From Anaerorhabdus sp036636695 (GTDB lineage Bacteria > Bacillota_I > Bacilli_A > Erysipelotrichales > Erysipelotrichaceae): a DNA stretch of 64,000 nucleotides. Every line of letters begins with the position of its first letter. The stretch's first letter is position 1. The stretch lies in NCBI RefSeq assembly GCF_036636695.1, contig NZ_JAVWNW010000004.1; one strand, written 5' to 3'. Positions 37,755-47,170 of this stretch are shown piece by piece. Below the pieces are notes generated by a model. That model had not been told where the DNA came from and ran no database searches. It was given only the letters and a program-made list of their open reading frames with translations. A program made the position numbers and the translations under genes.

Positions 37755-39251
37755 ATGAAGTTGTATAAAACAGAAGAAGGGAAAATTGTAGCAATATTAC
37801 TTTTCGTTTTCATAATATCGCTTATTCCTATTGTAGCGATCTCTTTTTATGCTGTGCCAGCTTATGATGATTTTAATCACTCAGTTGATGTTTATAAGGC
37901 TATTCAAAACGGAGCTAGCTTAATTGATGTTCTGATAGTTGCTTTTGAACGAGTTAAGCATATGTATTTTACATGGCAAGGAACTTATTCAGCTATTTTT
38001 TTATCTGCTTTACAACCAGGCATTTTTAATCAAAATTTATATTTTCTAACACCAATCATTTTAATTGGAACTTTAATTTGTTCAAACATGATTGCATGTA
38101 AGTGGCTGTTTAGAACATTTCTTAAACTATCGACTAAATATAGTTGGCTTATTATTGCGATTGTTCTCTCTTTTTTGCAAATTCAATACCTTCCATCAGC
38201 TCAAGAGGGATTTTTTTGGTGGTCAGGCGGAATAATGCATACATTTTCTTTTTCCTTATTTTTACTACAACTAGTATGTTTTTTTAAAGCTTGCTGTAGA
38301 AAAAAGCCGAAAATTATGGACTATCTTATGTTTTTACTGATTTCTTTCATTGTTGGAGGAGGAGCACATGAAATCGCTCTAGCTTCTTTTACAGCAATTG
38401 CCGGCTCAATCATGCTAATGTTATTAAATAATCGGTTTAACAAAATTCATATTCAAAGGAATAAAATAATATTTTTATTTTACTCATTGACAATAGTTAT
38501 TCTATTCTTAGCGATTAATGTTGCTGCTCCGGGGAACAGTTTGCGAACTGCAGAGTATGGGGTTAAAGTATCGGCAGTCTTAGCAATTCTTGAATCATTT
38601 ATATACAGTACGGTACATGTATTTGAATATACAAGTTTGGCGACGATTCTTATAGCTCTTCTTATCTTTTACTTTTCATTTCCAAGTATAAAGAAAAAAA
38701 ATGGAAAAATTATTCATCCTGCTCTAATATTTTTAATTACATTTTGTATTTATTCTTCGTTGTTTACACCTGCTATTTATGGCGAAAACTACGTTGCATC
38801 TCCAAGGTATCTTAATGTATTATATTTTTCATTCTATTGGTTTATGATTACTAATCTTGTTTTTATTACTTTTTATTTCAAGGATAATAAACAGTTAAAT
38901 AATTTCTATAATTTGTTAAATGATGTTTTTTCAAAAAAAACACTCGTAACGACATTATTGATTTTGTTTTTGATGGGTTCTAGTATTCTTCAATTTAGTT
39001 ATGTTGATTCAACAAGCTCTAGTGCACTAATTGATTTATTATTAGGGAATGCAAAGGCATTTAAATCAATTAATGATGAACGATTTGAATTGTTGTTAGA
39101 TGAATCTAAGAAGGATATTAGTCTTCCAAATTATGAAAAAATTGTTAGAGTCTTTTACTATGATGATTTTGATAAAATACCACATCAAGGTAAAAATGAA
39201 ATATATGAGAAATATTTTGACAAAAATTCAATTATTTCTAGCGAAAAGTGA
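37755..39251 (+). CDS. DUF6056-like membrane protein
   Basis: 498 residues with about ten helices. The first loop has VPAYDDFNHSVDV, later FTWQGTYSAIFLSALQPG, and QEGFFWWSGGIMHTF; GGGAHEIAL lies in a membrane segment. This fits the family annotated as DUF6056, which is widespread in surface polysaccharide loci, GT-C-like in layout and uncharacterised. The acidic DD in the first loop recalls the catalytic Asp of GT-C enzymes. SD GGGGGAAG. The protein at 59193 has the same layout. Function inferred as extracellular glycan modification. Confidence 0.75.
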   Translation: MKLYKTEEGKIVAILLFVFIISLIPIVAISFYAVPAYDDFNHSVDVYKAIQNGASLIDVLIVAFERVKHMYFTWQGTYSAIFLSALQPGIFNQNLYFLTPIILIGTLICSNMIACKWLFRTFLKLSTKYSWLIIAIVLSFLQIQYLPSAQEGFFWWSGGIMHTFSFSLFLLQLVCFFKACCRKKPKIMDYLMFLLISFIVGGGAHEIALASFTAIAGSIMLMLLNNRFNKIHIQRNKIIFLFYSLTIVILFLAINVAAPGNSLRTAEYGVKVSAVLAILESFIYSTVHVFEYTSLATILIALLIFYFSFPSIKKKNGKIIHPALIFLITFCIYSSLFTPAIYGENYVASPRYLNVLYFSFYWFMITNLVFITFYFKDNKQLNNFYNLLNDVFSKKTLVTTLLILFLMGSSILQFSYVDSTSSSALIDLLLGNAKAFKSINDERFELLLDESKKDISLPNYEKIVRVFYYDDFDKIPHQGKNEIYEKYFDKNSIISSEK

Positions 39252-39270
39252 ATAGAGAAGAGGATATTTT

Positions 39271-40386
39271 ATGAAAAAAAATGGTAAGAAATATTTAGTG
39301 GTTCAATCAACACTTCCATCATTTGATGACTTTCAAGAGGAAATAAAATCAATTTGGCAAACTAAATGGTTAACGAATATGGGAGAAAAGCATCAGCTAC
39401 TACAAAAAAAACTAGAACAATTTCTTGATGTTAATCATGTAGTTATGTTTACAAATGGGCATCTTGCTCTAGAAAGCGCAATTGAAGCTTTGAACTTAAA
39501 TGGAGAAGTAATCACTACCCCTTTTACTTTTGCATCGACTACACATGCAATTGTTCGTAATGGATTGATACCCGTTTTTTGTGATATTGATGAAAATACT
39601 TGTACAATTGATGTAACAAAGATTGAACGATTGATTACGGATAAAACATGTGCAATTCTTCCAGTACATGTTTACGGTAACATTTGCAATGTTGAGGAAA
39701 TTGAACGGATAGCAACGAAATATAATCTTAAAGTCATTTATGATGCGGCACATGCATTTGGAGTAAAATACAAAAATACGTGTGTAGGAAATTTCGGTGA
39801 TATGTCAATGTTCAGTTTTCACGCAACTAAAGTTTTTAATACAATAGAAGGTGGAGCAATAACATTTAATAGAGATGAATATGAAAAAATTCTAAATAAT
39901 AATAAAAATTTTGGAATTTTAAACCAAGACGAGGTAGTATCTATAGGCGGGAATGCTAAAATGAATGAGTTTCAAGCAGCTATGGGTCTGTGTAACCTTA
40001 GAAATTTTGAATTAAGTATTAACAAAAGAGAGAGAGCTTATAATCGATATATTTCTAATTTAAGTAAAATTAACGGCATTAAATTATTAATGAAACAGGA
40101 TGATGTATCACAAAATTATGCATATATGCCAATTGTTCTAGATGGTTTTTCTTTAACAAGAGATCAATTGAAGGATAGATTAGAAGAGTATGATATTTTT
40201 ACTAGAAAATATTTCTATCCACTTATATCTGACTTTGAGTGTTATAGAAATGAATATAATAGTACTGATACACCAATTGCAAGACGCATTGCTAAAAATG
40301 TTTTAACATTACCACTCTATGAAGACTTGACTGAAGAAGATGTTGATTACATTTGCAAGGTAATTGAGGAGTTAGGAAATGAATAA
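39271..40386 (+). CDS. dTDP-4-amino-sugar transaminase (VioA-like)
   Basis: 371 residues, DegT/DnrJ/EryC1 family. The lysine forming the PLP aldimine is K187 in FHATKVFNTIEGGA, the VioA/FdtB-type arrangement; TNGHLALE and YDAAHAFG carry phosphate and pyridine contacts. Most likely it aminates a 4-keto-6-deoxy sugar (dTDP-4-keto-6-deoxyglucose giving Qui4N), because the next gene encodes a PglD/VioB-like acetyltransferase overlapping by 8 bases. dTDP-3-amino sugars are an alternative. Only distantly like the aminotransferase at 22131. RmlA/RmlB, needed for the substrate, are not here. Confidence 0.82.
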   Translation: MKKNGKKYLVVQSTLPSFDDFQEEIKSIWQTKWLTNMGEKHQLLQKKLEQFLDVNHVVMFTNGHLALESAIEALNLNGEVITTPFTFASTTHAIVRNGLIPVFCDIDENTCTIDVTKIERLITDKTCAILPVHVYGNICNVEEIERIATKYNLKVIYDAAHAFGVKYKNTCVGNFGDMSMFSFHATKVFNTIEGGAITFNRDEYEKILNNNKNFGILNQDEVVSIGGNAKMNEFQAAMGLCNLRNFELSINKRERAYNRYISNLSKINGIKLLMKQDDVSQNYAYMPIVLDGFSLTRDQLKDRLEEYDIFTRKYFYPLISDFECYRNEYNSTDTPIARRIAKNVLTLPLYEDLTEEDVDYICKVIEELGNE

Positions 40387-40993
40387 ACAAGTTATAATTA
40401 TTGGAAATGGTGGACACGCAAAAGTTATAGCAGATATAGTAAAGCAAAATGGAGATTTAATTAAAGGGTTCATTGTTGATCAAGAATTTGATAAAACGAA
40501 TGTTCTAGGCATCAATTATTTAGGAGATTTCACAGCATGCAATAAATATAAATCAAATTGTGAATTTATAATTGCAATTGGAGATAACACATTACGTGAA
40601 AAATATGCTAAAAGTTTAGATGTTAAGTGGTACACAGGAATCCATCCTAGATCCACAATTGATATTACTGCAAAGATAGGAATTGGCACTTGTGTCATGG
40701 CAAATGCGGTATTAAATAGTTGTGCAATTGTTGGAAATCATTGCATTATTAATACAGGCTCTATTGTTGAACATGATGTTAGAATAGGGGATTTTACCCA
40801 TTTATCGCCAAACGCCACTATCTGTGGATTTTCAAGTTTAGGCAATAAAGTTCATGTGGGTGTTGCTGCTACTATCATTAATAAAATCGATGTTACAAAT
40901 AATGTTGTTATCGGTGCAGGTAGTTGTGTAATTAAGAGTATTGATCAGGAAGGCACTTATGTTGGTATTCCAGCAATGAGGGTGAAGAAATGA
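40379..40993 (+). CDS. PglD/NeuD-like sugar acetyltransferase
   Basis: 204 residues. N-terminal Rossmann-like pocket with IIGNGGHAKVIADIVK, then about nine hexapeptide-type turns with VEHDVRIGDFTHLSPNATI; the H in VEHD is the usual general base. Ends GTYVGIPAMRVKK. Enzymes of this type acetylate amino groups of UDP- or dTDP-4-amino-sugars. Next to the transaminase at 39271 (8-base overlap), it probably makes dTDP-Qui4NAc or a relative. The GT2 gene begins in the last 4 bases. Confidence 0.88.
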   Translation: MNKQVIIIGNGGHAKVIADIVKQNGDLIKGFIVDQEFDKTNVLGINYLGDFTACNKYKSNCEFIIAIGDNTLREKYAKSLDVKWYTGIHPRSTIDITAKIGIGTCVMANAVLNSCAIVGNHCIINTGSIVEHDVRIGDFTHLSPNATICGFSSLGNKVHVGVAATIINKIDVTNNVVIGAGSCVIKSIDQEGTYVGIPAMRVKK

Positions 40994-42054
40994 AATTATC
41001 AATAATAATGGCGATGTACAATGCTGAGAAATATATCAAACCTTGTTTGGAGAGTATTTTAAATCAGACTTTTAAGGATTTCGAACTGATTATTGTCGAT
41101 GATGGTTCAAAAGATGGTTCAGCTGAAATCGTCAAGAAATATGGTGAGATAGATAAACGTATTAAATATCATTACCAAGAAAACCAATCTGCCTGTGTTG
41201 CTCTTAACAATGGAATTGGTTATGCTAAGGGAGAGTATCTTACATTTGTAGATAATGATGATATCGTTGAAATAGAGACGTATGAAAAAGTATCTAATTT
41301 ATTAGATGAGTTTAGTGCTGATATTGTTGTCTATGGATATTATCAAGAATTTATTGATGAAGGTTATTCAACAATATGCAAACCTGATGAATTATATGCG
41401 AGTACATACGAAGAATGTCAAAATATTGTAGTGAATATTTTTGAAAATGGTGTGTTTCATCCTTTTTGGAACAAGTGGTATAGAAGAGAATTGATCCTTA
41501 TTAATGACATAAACTTTGATAGTAGATTCAATTCAATGGGAGATTACTCATTTAATTGTCGATTATTTCAACACGCTAAAAATATAGCTACTTTAGACTT
41601 TGTCGGTTATCATTACTTAAAACGTAATAGAGATAGTTTAGTAACAAATTATGTTAAAAATATGGTGCCTTGTTTTGAGGAAAGAAGAAGACTAACACGA
41701 GAACTTTTTGATTATTATGATTTATGGTGTTTAGAAAGTGCTAAAAATTATTATATAACTCAGTATTATTTTGAATCAGAAGATTTTTTAATAAATCTAT
41801 ATAAACCTAAATGTGATTTAGATAAAAACGAAAAGTGTAAATTGATAGACAAATATATATTGGATAAAAAATCCAAAGAATATTATGATTGTTTTAAACC
41901 GAATACAATATATGCAAAAATATTTTTATTTTCGATAAAAAGTAATTCAGCTAGTTTTATTGGATTTGTTTACACTACTTTAACAGTTTTAAAAAATTCG
42001 TTTTTTGGGGTATATAAAGTTTTTAGAAAACAACAATACAAAAAATATAAGTAA
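40990..42054 (+). CDS. GT2 glycosyltransferase
   Basis: 354 residues, family 2. SIIMAMYNAEKYIKPCLES at the N-terminus, DDGSKDGS, LNNGIGYAKGEYLTFVDND with the DND metal site, and MGDYSFNCRLF containing the acidic base region. Overlaps the acetyltransferase gene by 4 bases (ATGA). Because it directly follows amino-sugar synthesis, it may transfer that amino sugar to the repeat unit, which is inference from order only. Confidence 0.92.
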   Translation: MKLSIIMAMYNAEKYIKPCLESILNQTFKDFELIIVDDGSKDGSAEIVKKYGEIDKRIKYHYQENQSACVALNNGIGYAKGEYLTFVDNDDIVEIETYEKVSNLLDEFSADIVVYGYYQEFIDEGYSTICKPDELYASTYEECQNIVVNIFENGVFHPFWNKWYRRELILINDINFDSRFNSMGDYSFNCRLFQHAKNIATLDFVGYHYLKRNRDSLVTNYVKNMVPCFEERRRLTRELFDYYDLWCLESAKNYYITQYYFESEDFLINLYKPKCDLDKNEKCKLIDKYILDKKSKEYYDCFKPNTIYAKIFLFSIKSNSASFIGFVYTTLTVLKNSFFGVYKVFRKQQYKKYK

Positions 42055-42104
42055 GCTTTGGAGACTTGTATATATTAAAATTCAATAATAAGAGGGGATA
42101 AATT

Positions 42105-43751
42105 ATGATTGAAATTAAAAATAAATCAATTCAATGGGAATTATTGATTCTGTTTTTTTTGGTTTCACTAACAATTTTATCTACAGTAATAAAAATAAAA
42201 CATGGATTCGATATAGATGAGGGTTATGCTATTTCTATGGGGATGAGATTGCATGCCGGAGACAAGCTAATCACTGATATATGGGACCCTTATCAATTTT
42301 CTGCGCTTTTTATAAAACCATTCATTGACATGGTATATTCATTAGAAGGTAATTCACAGCAAATTGTGTTAATTACACGAATCTTTAGTGTAATTATTCA
42401 AGCTGTTGTTTCAATCATAGTTTATAGATTTCTTGCTAGTGAAACAAAAAATAAATTTATTTCACTTATTCTTAGTTTGTGTTATTTCAACTTCTTACCT
42501 AAGCAAATTCAAAACATAGATCATGCAACAACATTAGTTTGGTTTAGTACATTATTTTTTATTAGTTATCTTAGATATTATAAAGAAAATAAAATAGATA
42601 AACTAATATTAATGGGTATTTTTTATTGCTGTATGGTATTAGCTTATCCTACTCAAATAATATTATTTCCATTTATACTTTTAATTATTTTTTATGTATC
42701 AATAACAATAAAAAAAATAAATGCTATCTGTATCTTTAGTATTGTCTGTGTAGTTATAGGATTTATAACAATTCTTTGTGTAAATCCACTAGAATTGATT
42801 AGAAACGTAAAATTTATAATAATGGATGGAAGCCATAATTTTACTTTCAGTTATCATTTCTTGCGTCTCATTAGAGAAATTATTCGAATAGTCATTTATG
42901 TTATTCCACTAATTGTCGCAGCTTGTATTATCAACAAGTTATTTAGAATCAAGCAAAACTTTGTTAATATTAGCTCAATATTACTTGTTCTTTGGTTTGG
43001 TGGAATATTTATTTTGAATTTCCTAGGTTTTCCTTGGCCTCCAATTTCAATGTATGTTAGATATTTTATCTTATGTGTAATAGGATTTTTTTTGATTGAA
43101 AAAAACAAGAATGAATTGAAATATCTTTATATATTATCATTCATAATGATGAGTATTACATTCCTTTCTTCAAATACAGGAATAGATCATGCAAGTGGTT
43201 TCTTGATTTTTATTAGTATTATTTCTATTTTGATAATTTTCAAGCAATTAAATATGCAAAAATTAAAAAAAACAATTATAATAAGCTTTCTTTTATTTGG
43301 GACAATTCTTTTATCAGAAATGATGATAAAAATGAATAGTGTAAGAATAACTGGAACGGGGTTTGCCAATAGAGATAGTGTGCATATTATGGGAATAAAT
43401 AAACTCAATAATATATATATACAAGAAAATCAGTATAAGTATTATTTAGAAGTTGATGAACTGTTATCACAAAAAGATGGAAAATTAATTTATTGTGGGA
43501 TTGAAAGTCTTAGTTTATTTGATAATAATTTACATATTGTTACTCCAACAACAACAGGCACACCTGATTTTAATTCTCAATGGGTTGAATATTATAGAAT
43601 TCATCCATTTGATACAGCATATTTACTTATTGAACAAGGGAGTTTTAATAGAGTAATGGATAGTATTCTTTGGTCCTATTTTAAGGAAAACTATCAAATT
43701 AATGAAATATACTCTTCCAATTTGAATATTTTATATGTTTTGGAAAAGTAA
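42105..43751 (+). CDS. ArnT/GT39-like membrane protein
   Basis: 548 residues with about eleven helices. HGFDIDEGYAISMGMRLHAG is the first-loop acidic motif of GT39/ArnT transferases, followed by DIWDPYQFSALFIKPF, the second loop of these proteins. The C-terminus has an extracytoplasmic tail of about 130 residues. It should use a polyprenyl-phosphate sugar donor outside the membrane. SD AGGGG before ATG; a 50-base gap separates it from the preceding GT2 gene. Acceptor unknown. Confidence 0.82.
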   Translation: MIEIKNKSIQWELLILFFLVSLTILSTVIKIKHGFDIDEGYAISMGMRLHAGDKLITDIWDPYQFSALFIKPFIDMVYSLEGNSQQIVLITRIFSVIIQAVVSIIVYRFLASETKNKFISLILSLCYFNFLPKQIQNIDHATTLVWFSTLFFISYLRYYKENKIDKLILMGIFYCCMVLAYPTQIILFPFILLIIFYVSITIKKINAICIFSIVCVVIGFITILCVNPLELIRNVKFIIMDGSHNFTFSYHFLRLIREIIRIVIYVIPLIVAACIINKLFRIKQNFVNISSILLVLWFGGIFILNFLGFPWPPISMYVRYFILCVIGFFLIEKNKNELKYLYILSFIMMSITFLSSNTGIDHASGFLIFISIISILIIFKQLNMQKLKKTIIISFLLFGTILLSEMMIKMNSVRITGTGFANRDSVHIMGINKLNNIYIQENQYKYYLEVDELLSQKDGKLIYCGIESLSLFDNNLHIVTPTTTGTPDFNSQWVEYYRIHPFDTAYLLIEQGSFNRVMDSILWSYFKENYQINEIYSSNLNILYVLEK

Positions 43752-43818
43752 AGTCAATAAAATTTTATCTTTCAATCAATGAAATACCTTATCTTATAGA
43801 GAGTAATTTATGTAATTA

Positions 43819-43827
43819 TGATATAAT
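43819..43827 (+). promoter_or_regulatory. Extended -10 promoter before rmlC-like gene
   Basis: TGATATAAT, an exact match to TGnTATAAT, 25 bases before the ATG at 43853, in a 101-base gap. Same sequence as the site at 35190. Confidence 0.6.
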
Positions 43828-43852
43828 TACGGAGATAGAAAAGAGGAATTTT

Positions 43853-44410
43853 ATGCAGGTTATTGATTTGGAAATAGAAGGGTTAAAATTACTCCAACTT
43901 GATAGATTTCAAGATAATCGTGGGTGGTTTGAGGAATTGTATAATTATGAAAAGTATAAAGAAGCTGGAATTGATAATGTTTTTGTACAAGATAATAGAA
44001 GCTTTTCTAAGACTAAGGGTGTCCTTCGAGGGATGCATTTTCAGCTCAATCCTTATAGTCAAGCTAAATTAGTAAGATGTACTCAAGGGGCAGTTTTAGA
44101 TATTGTTGTTGATTTAAGAAAAGATAGCGTGACATATTTAAAATGGAAGGCAGTGGAGTTATCTGAGAATAAGGTTGAACAATTTTATATTCCACGTGGA
44201 TTTGCTCATGGATTTTATTGTATTACTGATAATGTAGTTTTTGAATATAAGGTAGATAATGTTTATTCAAGAGAAAATGAGAGATCAGTGAATTATTTAG
44301 ACCCTCAATTTAACATTAATTGGGATGAAATACTGAAAGGAATTAAACCGATACTATCAGAAAAGGATGCAAATGCTCCAATGCTGAATGAGGTTGATTG
44401 TAATTTCTAA
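43853..44410 (+). CDS. rmlC: dTDP-4-dehydrorhamnose 3,5-epimerase
   Basis: 185 residues, the usual length of RmlC, a cupin-fold dimer converting dTDP-4-keto-6-deoxy-D-glucose to the L-lyxo isomer. Seen: FQDNRGWFEELYN, VQDNRSFSKTKGVLRGMHFQ (catalytic His H62), VLDIVVDLRKDS, FYIPRGFAHGF, and the YLDPQFNINW ending. SD AGAGG. The next gene overlaps by one base. Substrate-forming RmlA and RmlB are elsewhere. Confidence 0.92.
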   Translation: MQVIDLEIEGLKLLQLDRFQDNRGWFEELYNYEKYKEAGIDNVFVQDNRSFSKTKGVLRGMHFQLNPYSQAKLVRCTQGAVLDIVVDLRKDSVTYLKWKAVELSENKVEQFYIPRGFAHGFYCITDNVVFEYKVDNVYSRENERSVNYLDPQFNINWDEILKGIKPILSEKDANAPMLNEVDCNF

Positions 44411-45243
44411 TGAAAATTTTAGTAACAGGTGCAAATGGTTATATTGGTAGTCATGTAGTGAAAAATCTTATTAGTCAAAAACATGATGTTTTTGTTATTG
44501 ATAAATCGTTTGCTAACATAGAGAGATATAATGTTAATGTAGTCGACATAAATATCTTTGAGGAGAATGAAAATATTTATAATTTAACAGGTAATCCAGA
44601 TGTTCTTTTACATATGGCATGGCGTGATGGTTTTAACCATATGGCCCCTACGCATTTAAAAGACCTACCTTTACATGTTTCTTTTATCGAAAACATGATT
44701 AAAGGTGGATTAAAGCATGTAGTGATAATGGGCTCTATGCATGAAGTAGGATATTGGGAGGGAACAGTAACAGAGGATACCCCTTGTAATCCGAAATCTT
44801 ACTACGGAATTGCCAAGAATGCTTTAAGACAAGCAATTGATATTATCTCAAACCAAAAAGATGTTGTATTTCAATGGCTTAGAGCTTATTACATAACTGG
44901 TGATGATATGAAAAGCAATTCAGTCTTTGCGAAGATTCTATTAGCAGCTAAAGAAGGGAAAAAGGAGTTTCCTTTAAATTCAGGAAAGAATTTATATGAT
45001 TTTATTGACGTAGATGAATTAGCAACGCAAATAAGTGCAGTATCAACGCAAACGAATGTAACAGGTATCATTAATTGCTGTACTGGGAAGCCTGTTTCAC
45101 TACTTGAAAGAATTACAAAATTTATAGAAGAAAATAATCTTGACTTAGAGTTAAAGATTGGAGCATTTCCAGATCGTTCTTACGATTCTCCTGGAATTTG
45201 GGGAGATAATACTAAAATATGTAAAATACTTAAGGAAAAATAG
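44410..45243 (+). CDS. NAD-dependent dTDP-sugar 4-reductase (SDR)
   Basis: 277 residues, extended short-chain reductase. GANGYIGSHV nucleotide loop and the catalytic Y132-xxx-K136 in YYGIAKN. HMAWRDGFNHMAPTH and MGSMHEVGYWEG are marks of a subgroup found next to RmlC, often labelled dTDP-6-deoxy-L-talose 4-dehydrogenase. It would reduce the 4-keto group of the RmlC product, giving dTDP-6-deoxy-L-talose or dTDP-L-rhamnose. The two stereo-outcomes cannot be told apart here. Starts at the last base of the rmlC stop. Confidence 0.8.
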   Translation: MKILVTGANGYIGSHVVKNLISQKHDVFVIDKSFANIERYNVNVVDINIFEENENIYNLTGNPDVLLHMAWRDGFNHMAPTHLKDLPLHVSFIENMIKGGLKHVVIMGSMHEVGYWEGTVTEDTPCNPKSYYGIAKNALRQAIDIISNQKDVVFQWLRAYYITGDDMKSNSVFAKILLAAKEGKKEFPLNSGKNLYDFIDVDELATQISAVSTQTNVTGIINCCTGKPVSLLERITKFIEENNLDLELKIGAFPDRSYDSPGIWGDNTKICKILKEK

Positions 45244-45254
45244 GAGATATTGTG

Positions 45255-46052
45255 ATGTATACTGCAAATAATCATACTTTTGCAATAATTGCATATAAAG
45301 AAAATAAATACTTAGAAAAAACAATTTTATCAGTTTTACAGCAGACAATTAAAACAAACATTCTTTTATCAACTTCGACTCCAAATAACCATATTTTAAG
45401 TTTATGTGAAAAGTATGGTATTGACTATGTAGTTAATGAAAATTCAAAAGGAGCTGGAAATGATTGGAATAATGGTTATAACGCTTGTAAGACAGATTTG
45501 GTAACAATTGTACATCAAGATGATATTTATAATTGTGATTATGCGGAAAAAATACTTACATATGCAAATCGAAGTGAAGATTTACTACTCATGTTTACAG
45601 ATTATTATGAAATTAGAGAAGAAAATGCAATATTAAATCAAAAGATTTTAAAAATAAAAAGAATCATGAATTATTTGCTTAAATTTAGATGTATGTGGAA
45701 GAATAGATTCTATCGTAAATTCATACTTTCTTTAGGTGATAGCATTTCATGTCCTACAGTTACATTAAATAAGAATAAAATTGGTTTGAATGCTTTTGAT
45801 GAAACATTGAAGAATTCTTGTGATTATCTAACATGGGTATTGTTAGCAAAAAAGACTGGAGAGTTTATTTATATCCCAAATGCACTTGTAGGTCATAGAA
45901 TTTATCCTGAATCAGCAACATCATCAAATATAGCTGATTCTTCAAGATCTAGGGAAGATTTAGATATCATGATGATGTTATGGCCGAAGTGGATTGCAAA
46001 AATTGTTCATAATCAATACATTAAAGCAGAAGAAAGTAATAAAATTAAGTAG
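45255..46052 (+). CDS. Divergent GT2 glycosyltransferase
   Basis: 266 residues. GT-A-type family 2 with AIIAYKENKYLEKTILSVL at the start, a GAGNDWNNGYNAC loop and VHQDDIY in place of the usual DxD, followed by the DSISCPTVTLN segment. This HQDD subgroup occurs in rhamnose/deoxy-sugar containing capsules. ATG at 45255 and GTG at 45252 are adjacent; GGAG at 45243 suits either. It may transfer the deoxy sugar made by the two genes before it, by position only. Confidence 0.85.
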   Translation: MYTANNHTFAIIAYKENKYLEKTILSVLQQTIKTNILLSTSTPNNHILSLCEKYGIDYVVNENSKGAGNDWNNGYNACKTDLVTIVHQDDIYNCDYAEKILTYANRSEDLLLMFTDYYEIREENAILNQKILKIKRIMNYLLKFRCMWKNRFYRKFILSLGDSISCPTVTLNKNKIGLNAFDETLKNSCDYLTWVLLAKKTGEFIYIPNALVGHRIYPESATSSNIADSSRSREDLDIMMMLWPKWIAKIVHNQYIKAEESNKIK

Positions 46053-46060
46053 GAGTAATT

Positions 46061-47170
46061 ATGAAAGTGTTAATGTTTAATCATTTACCGGCACCTTATT
46101 TAGTAGAATTTTTAAATATGATTGGGAAAGATATAGATCTGACAGTTATATTTAAAGATGCTACTTCATTTGATCGTGAAGACTCATGGTTGAATTATCA
46201 TTTTGATTCTTTTAAAGCAGATTACTTACCAAAATCATTTTTTAAGAAAATGATGTTTTTGTTTAAATATATGACTAGTGATTATGATTTGTTTTGGAAC
46301 GCTGATTATTCAAAGTTAGAATGTATACTTTTTACTTTTTGTTTCAAATTTAGAAGAAAGATTGTGCTGATGCATGCTGATGGTGGGATACCTATACCAA
46401 GAGTTATTGATCCAATCATAAGTTTTGTCATGAATAGAGCGGATTTCTTTGCATCATCAGGTGCTGAGTGTGATAAATACTATACATATTATCACGTAAA
46501 CCCGGAGAAAATTATCCATTATCGTTTCACTTCTCAAACAAATAAAGATATTGAAAAAAATAAGCAATTTATTAATAGAAGAGATGAATTTAGAAAAAAA
46601 TTTAATGTTGAAGAAAAGATTGTATTATTCTCAGTTGGTCAACAAATTCCAAGAAAAGGCTATGATATTTTGATTCAATCTATGATTAATATTTCCAAAG
46701 ATGTAGTATTAGTGATTGCTGGAGGAAAACCTGAGGAAAATGTAAAAAAAATTATTTCTGAAAATAAACTAGATAATATTCAGTTTGTAGGATTCAAAAC
46801 GAAAGATGAGTTGAGTGAATATTTTTGTTCTGCAGATATCTTTATTTTGCCTACTAGATATGATATTTGGGGATTAGTTATTAATGAAGCAATGTCATTT
46901 GGGTTACCAATTATTTCAACAAATAAATGTGCTGCTGCTATTCAGTTTAGAAATCAGTTTGATAATGGCATTATTGTACCCATTGAAGATATTTGTTCGT
47001 TATCGAAGGCAATTAATGAGTTAGTTTACGATAAAGAACTTCGAGACAAATATGCAAGAAATTCGTTAGAATCGATTCAAGAATATACGATAGAAAACAT
47101 GGTTAAAGATTATCAATTGTTATTTGCCGATGTTAAGAGGAGATCAAATTATGAAGATTCTTCAAATTAA
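46061..47170 (+). CDS. GT4 glycosyltransferase
   Basis: 369 residues, GT-B fold. Starts LMFNHLPAPYLVEFL; FSVGQQIPRKGYDILIQSM begins the donor domain; YDIWGLVINEAMSFGLPII is the GT4 donor loop, with Asp in place of the first Glu of E-x7-E. Overlaps the following GT4 gene by 20 bases. SD AGGAG before ATG. Probably adds a sugar of the repeat unit. Confidence 0.9.
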   Translation: MKVLMFNHLPAPYLVEFLNMIGKDIDLTVIFKDATSFDREDSWLNYHFDSFKADYLPKSFFKKMMFLFKYMTSDYDLFWNADYSKLECILFTFCFKFRRKIVLMHADGGIPIPRVIDPIISFVMNRADFFASSGAECDKYYTYYHVNPEKIIHYRFTSQTNKDIEKNKQFINRRDEFRKKFNVEEKIVLFSVGQQIPRKGYDILIQSMINISKDVVLVIAGGKPEENVKKIISENKLDNIQFVGFKTKDELSEYFCSADIFILPTRYDIWGLVINEAMSFGLPIISTNKCAAAIQFRNQFDNGIIVPIEDICSLSKAINELVYDKELRDKYARNSLESIQEYTIENMVKDYQLLFADVKRRSNYEDSSN

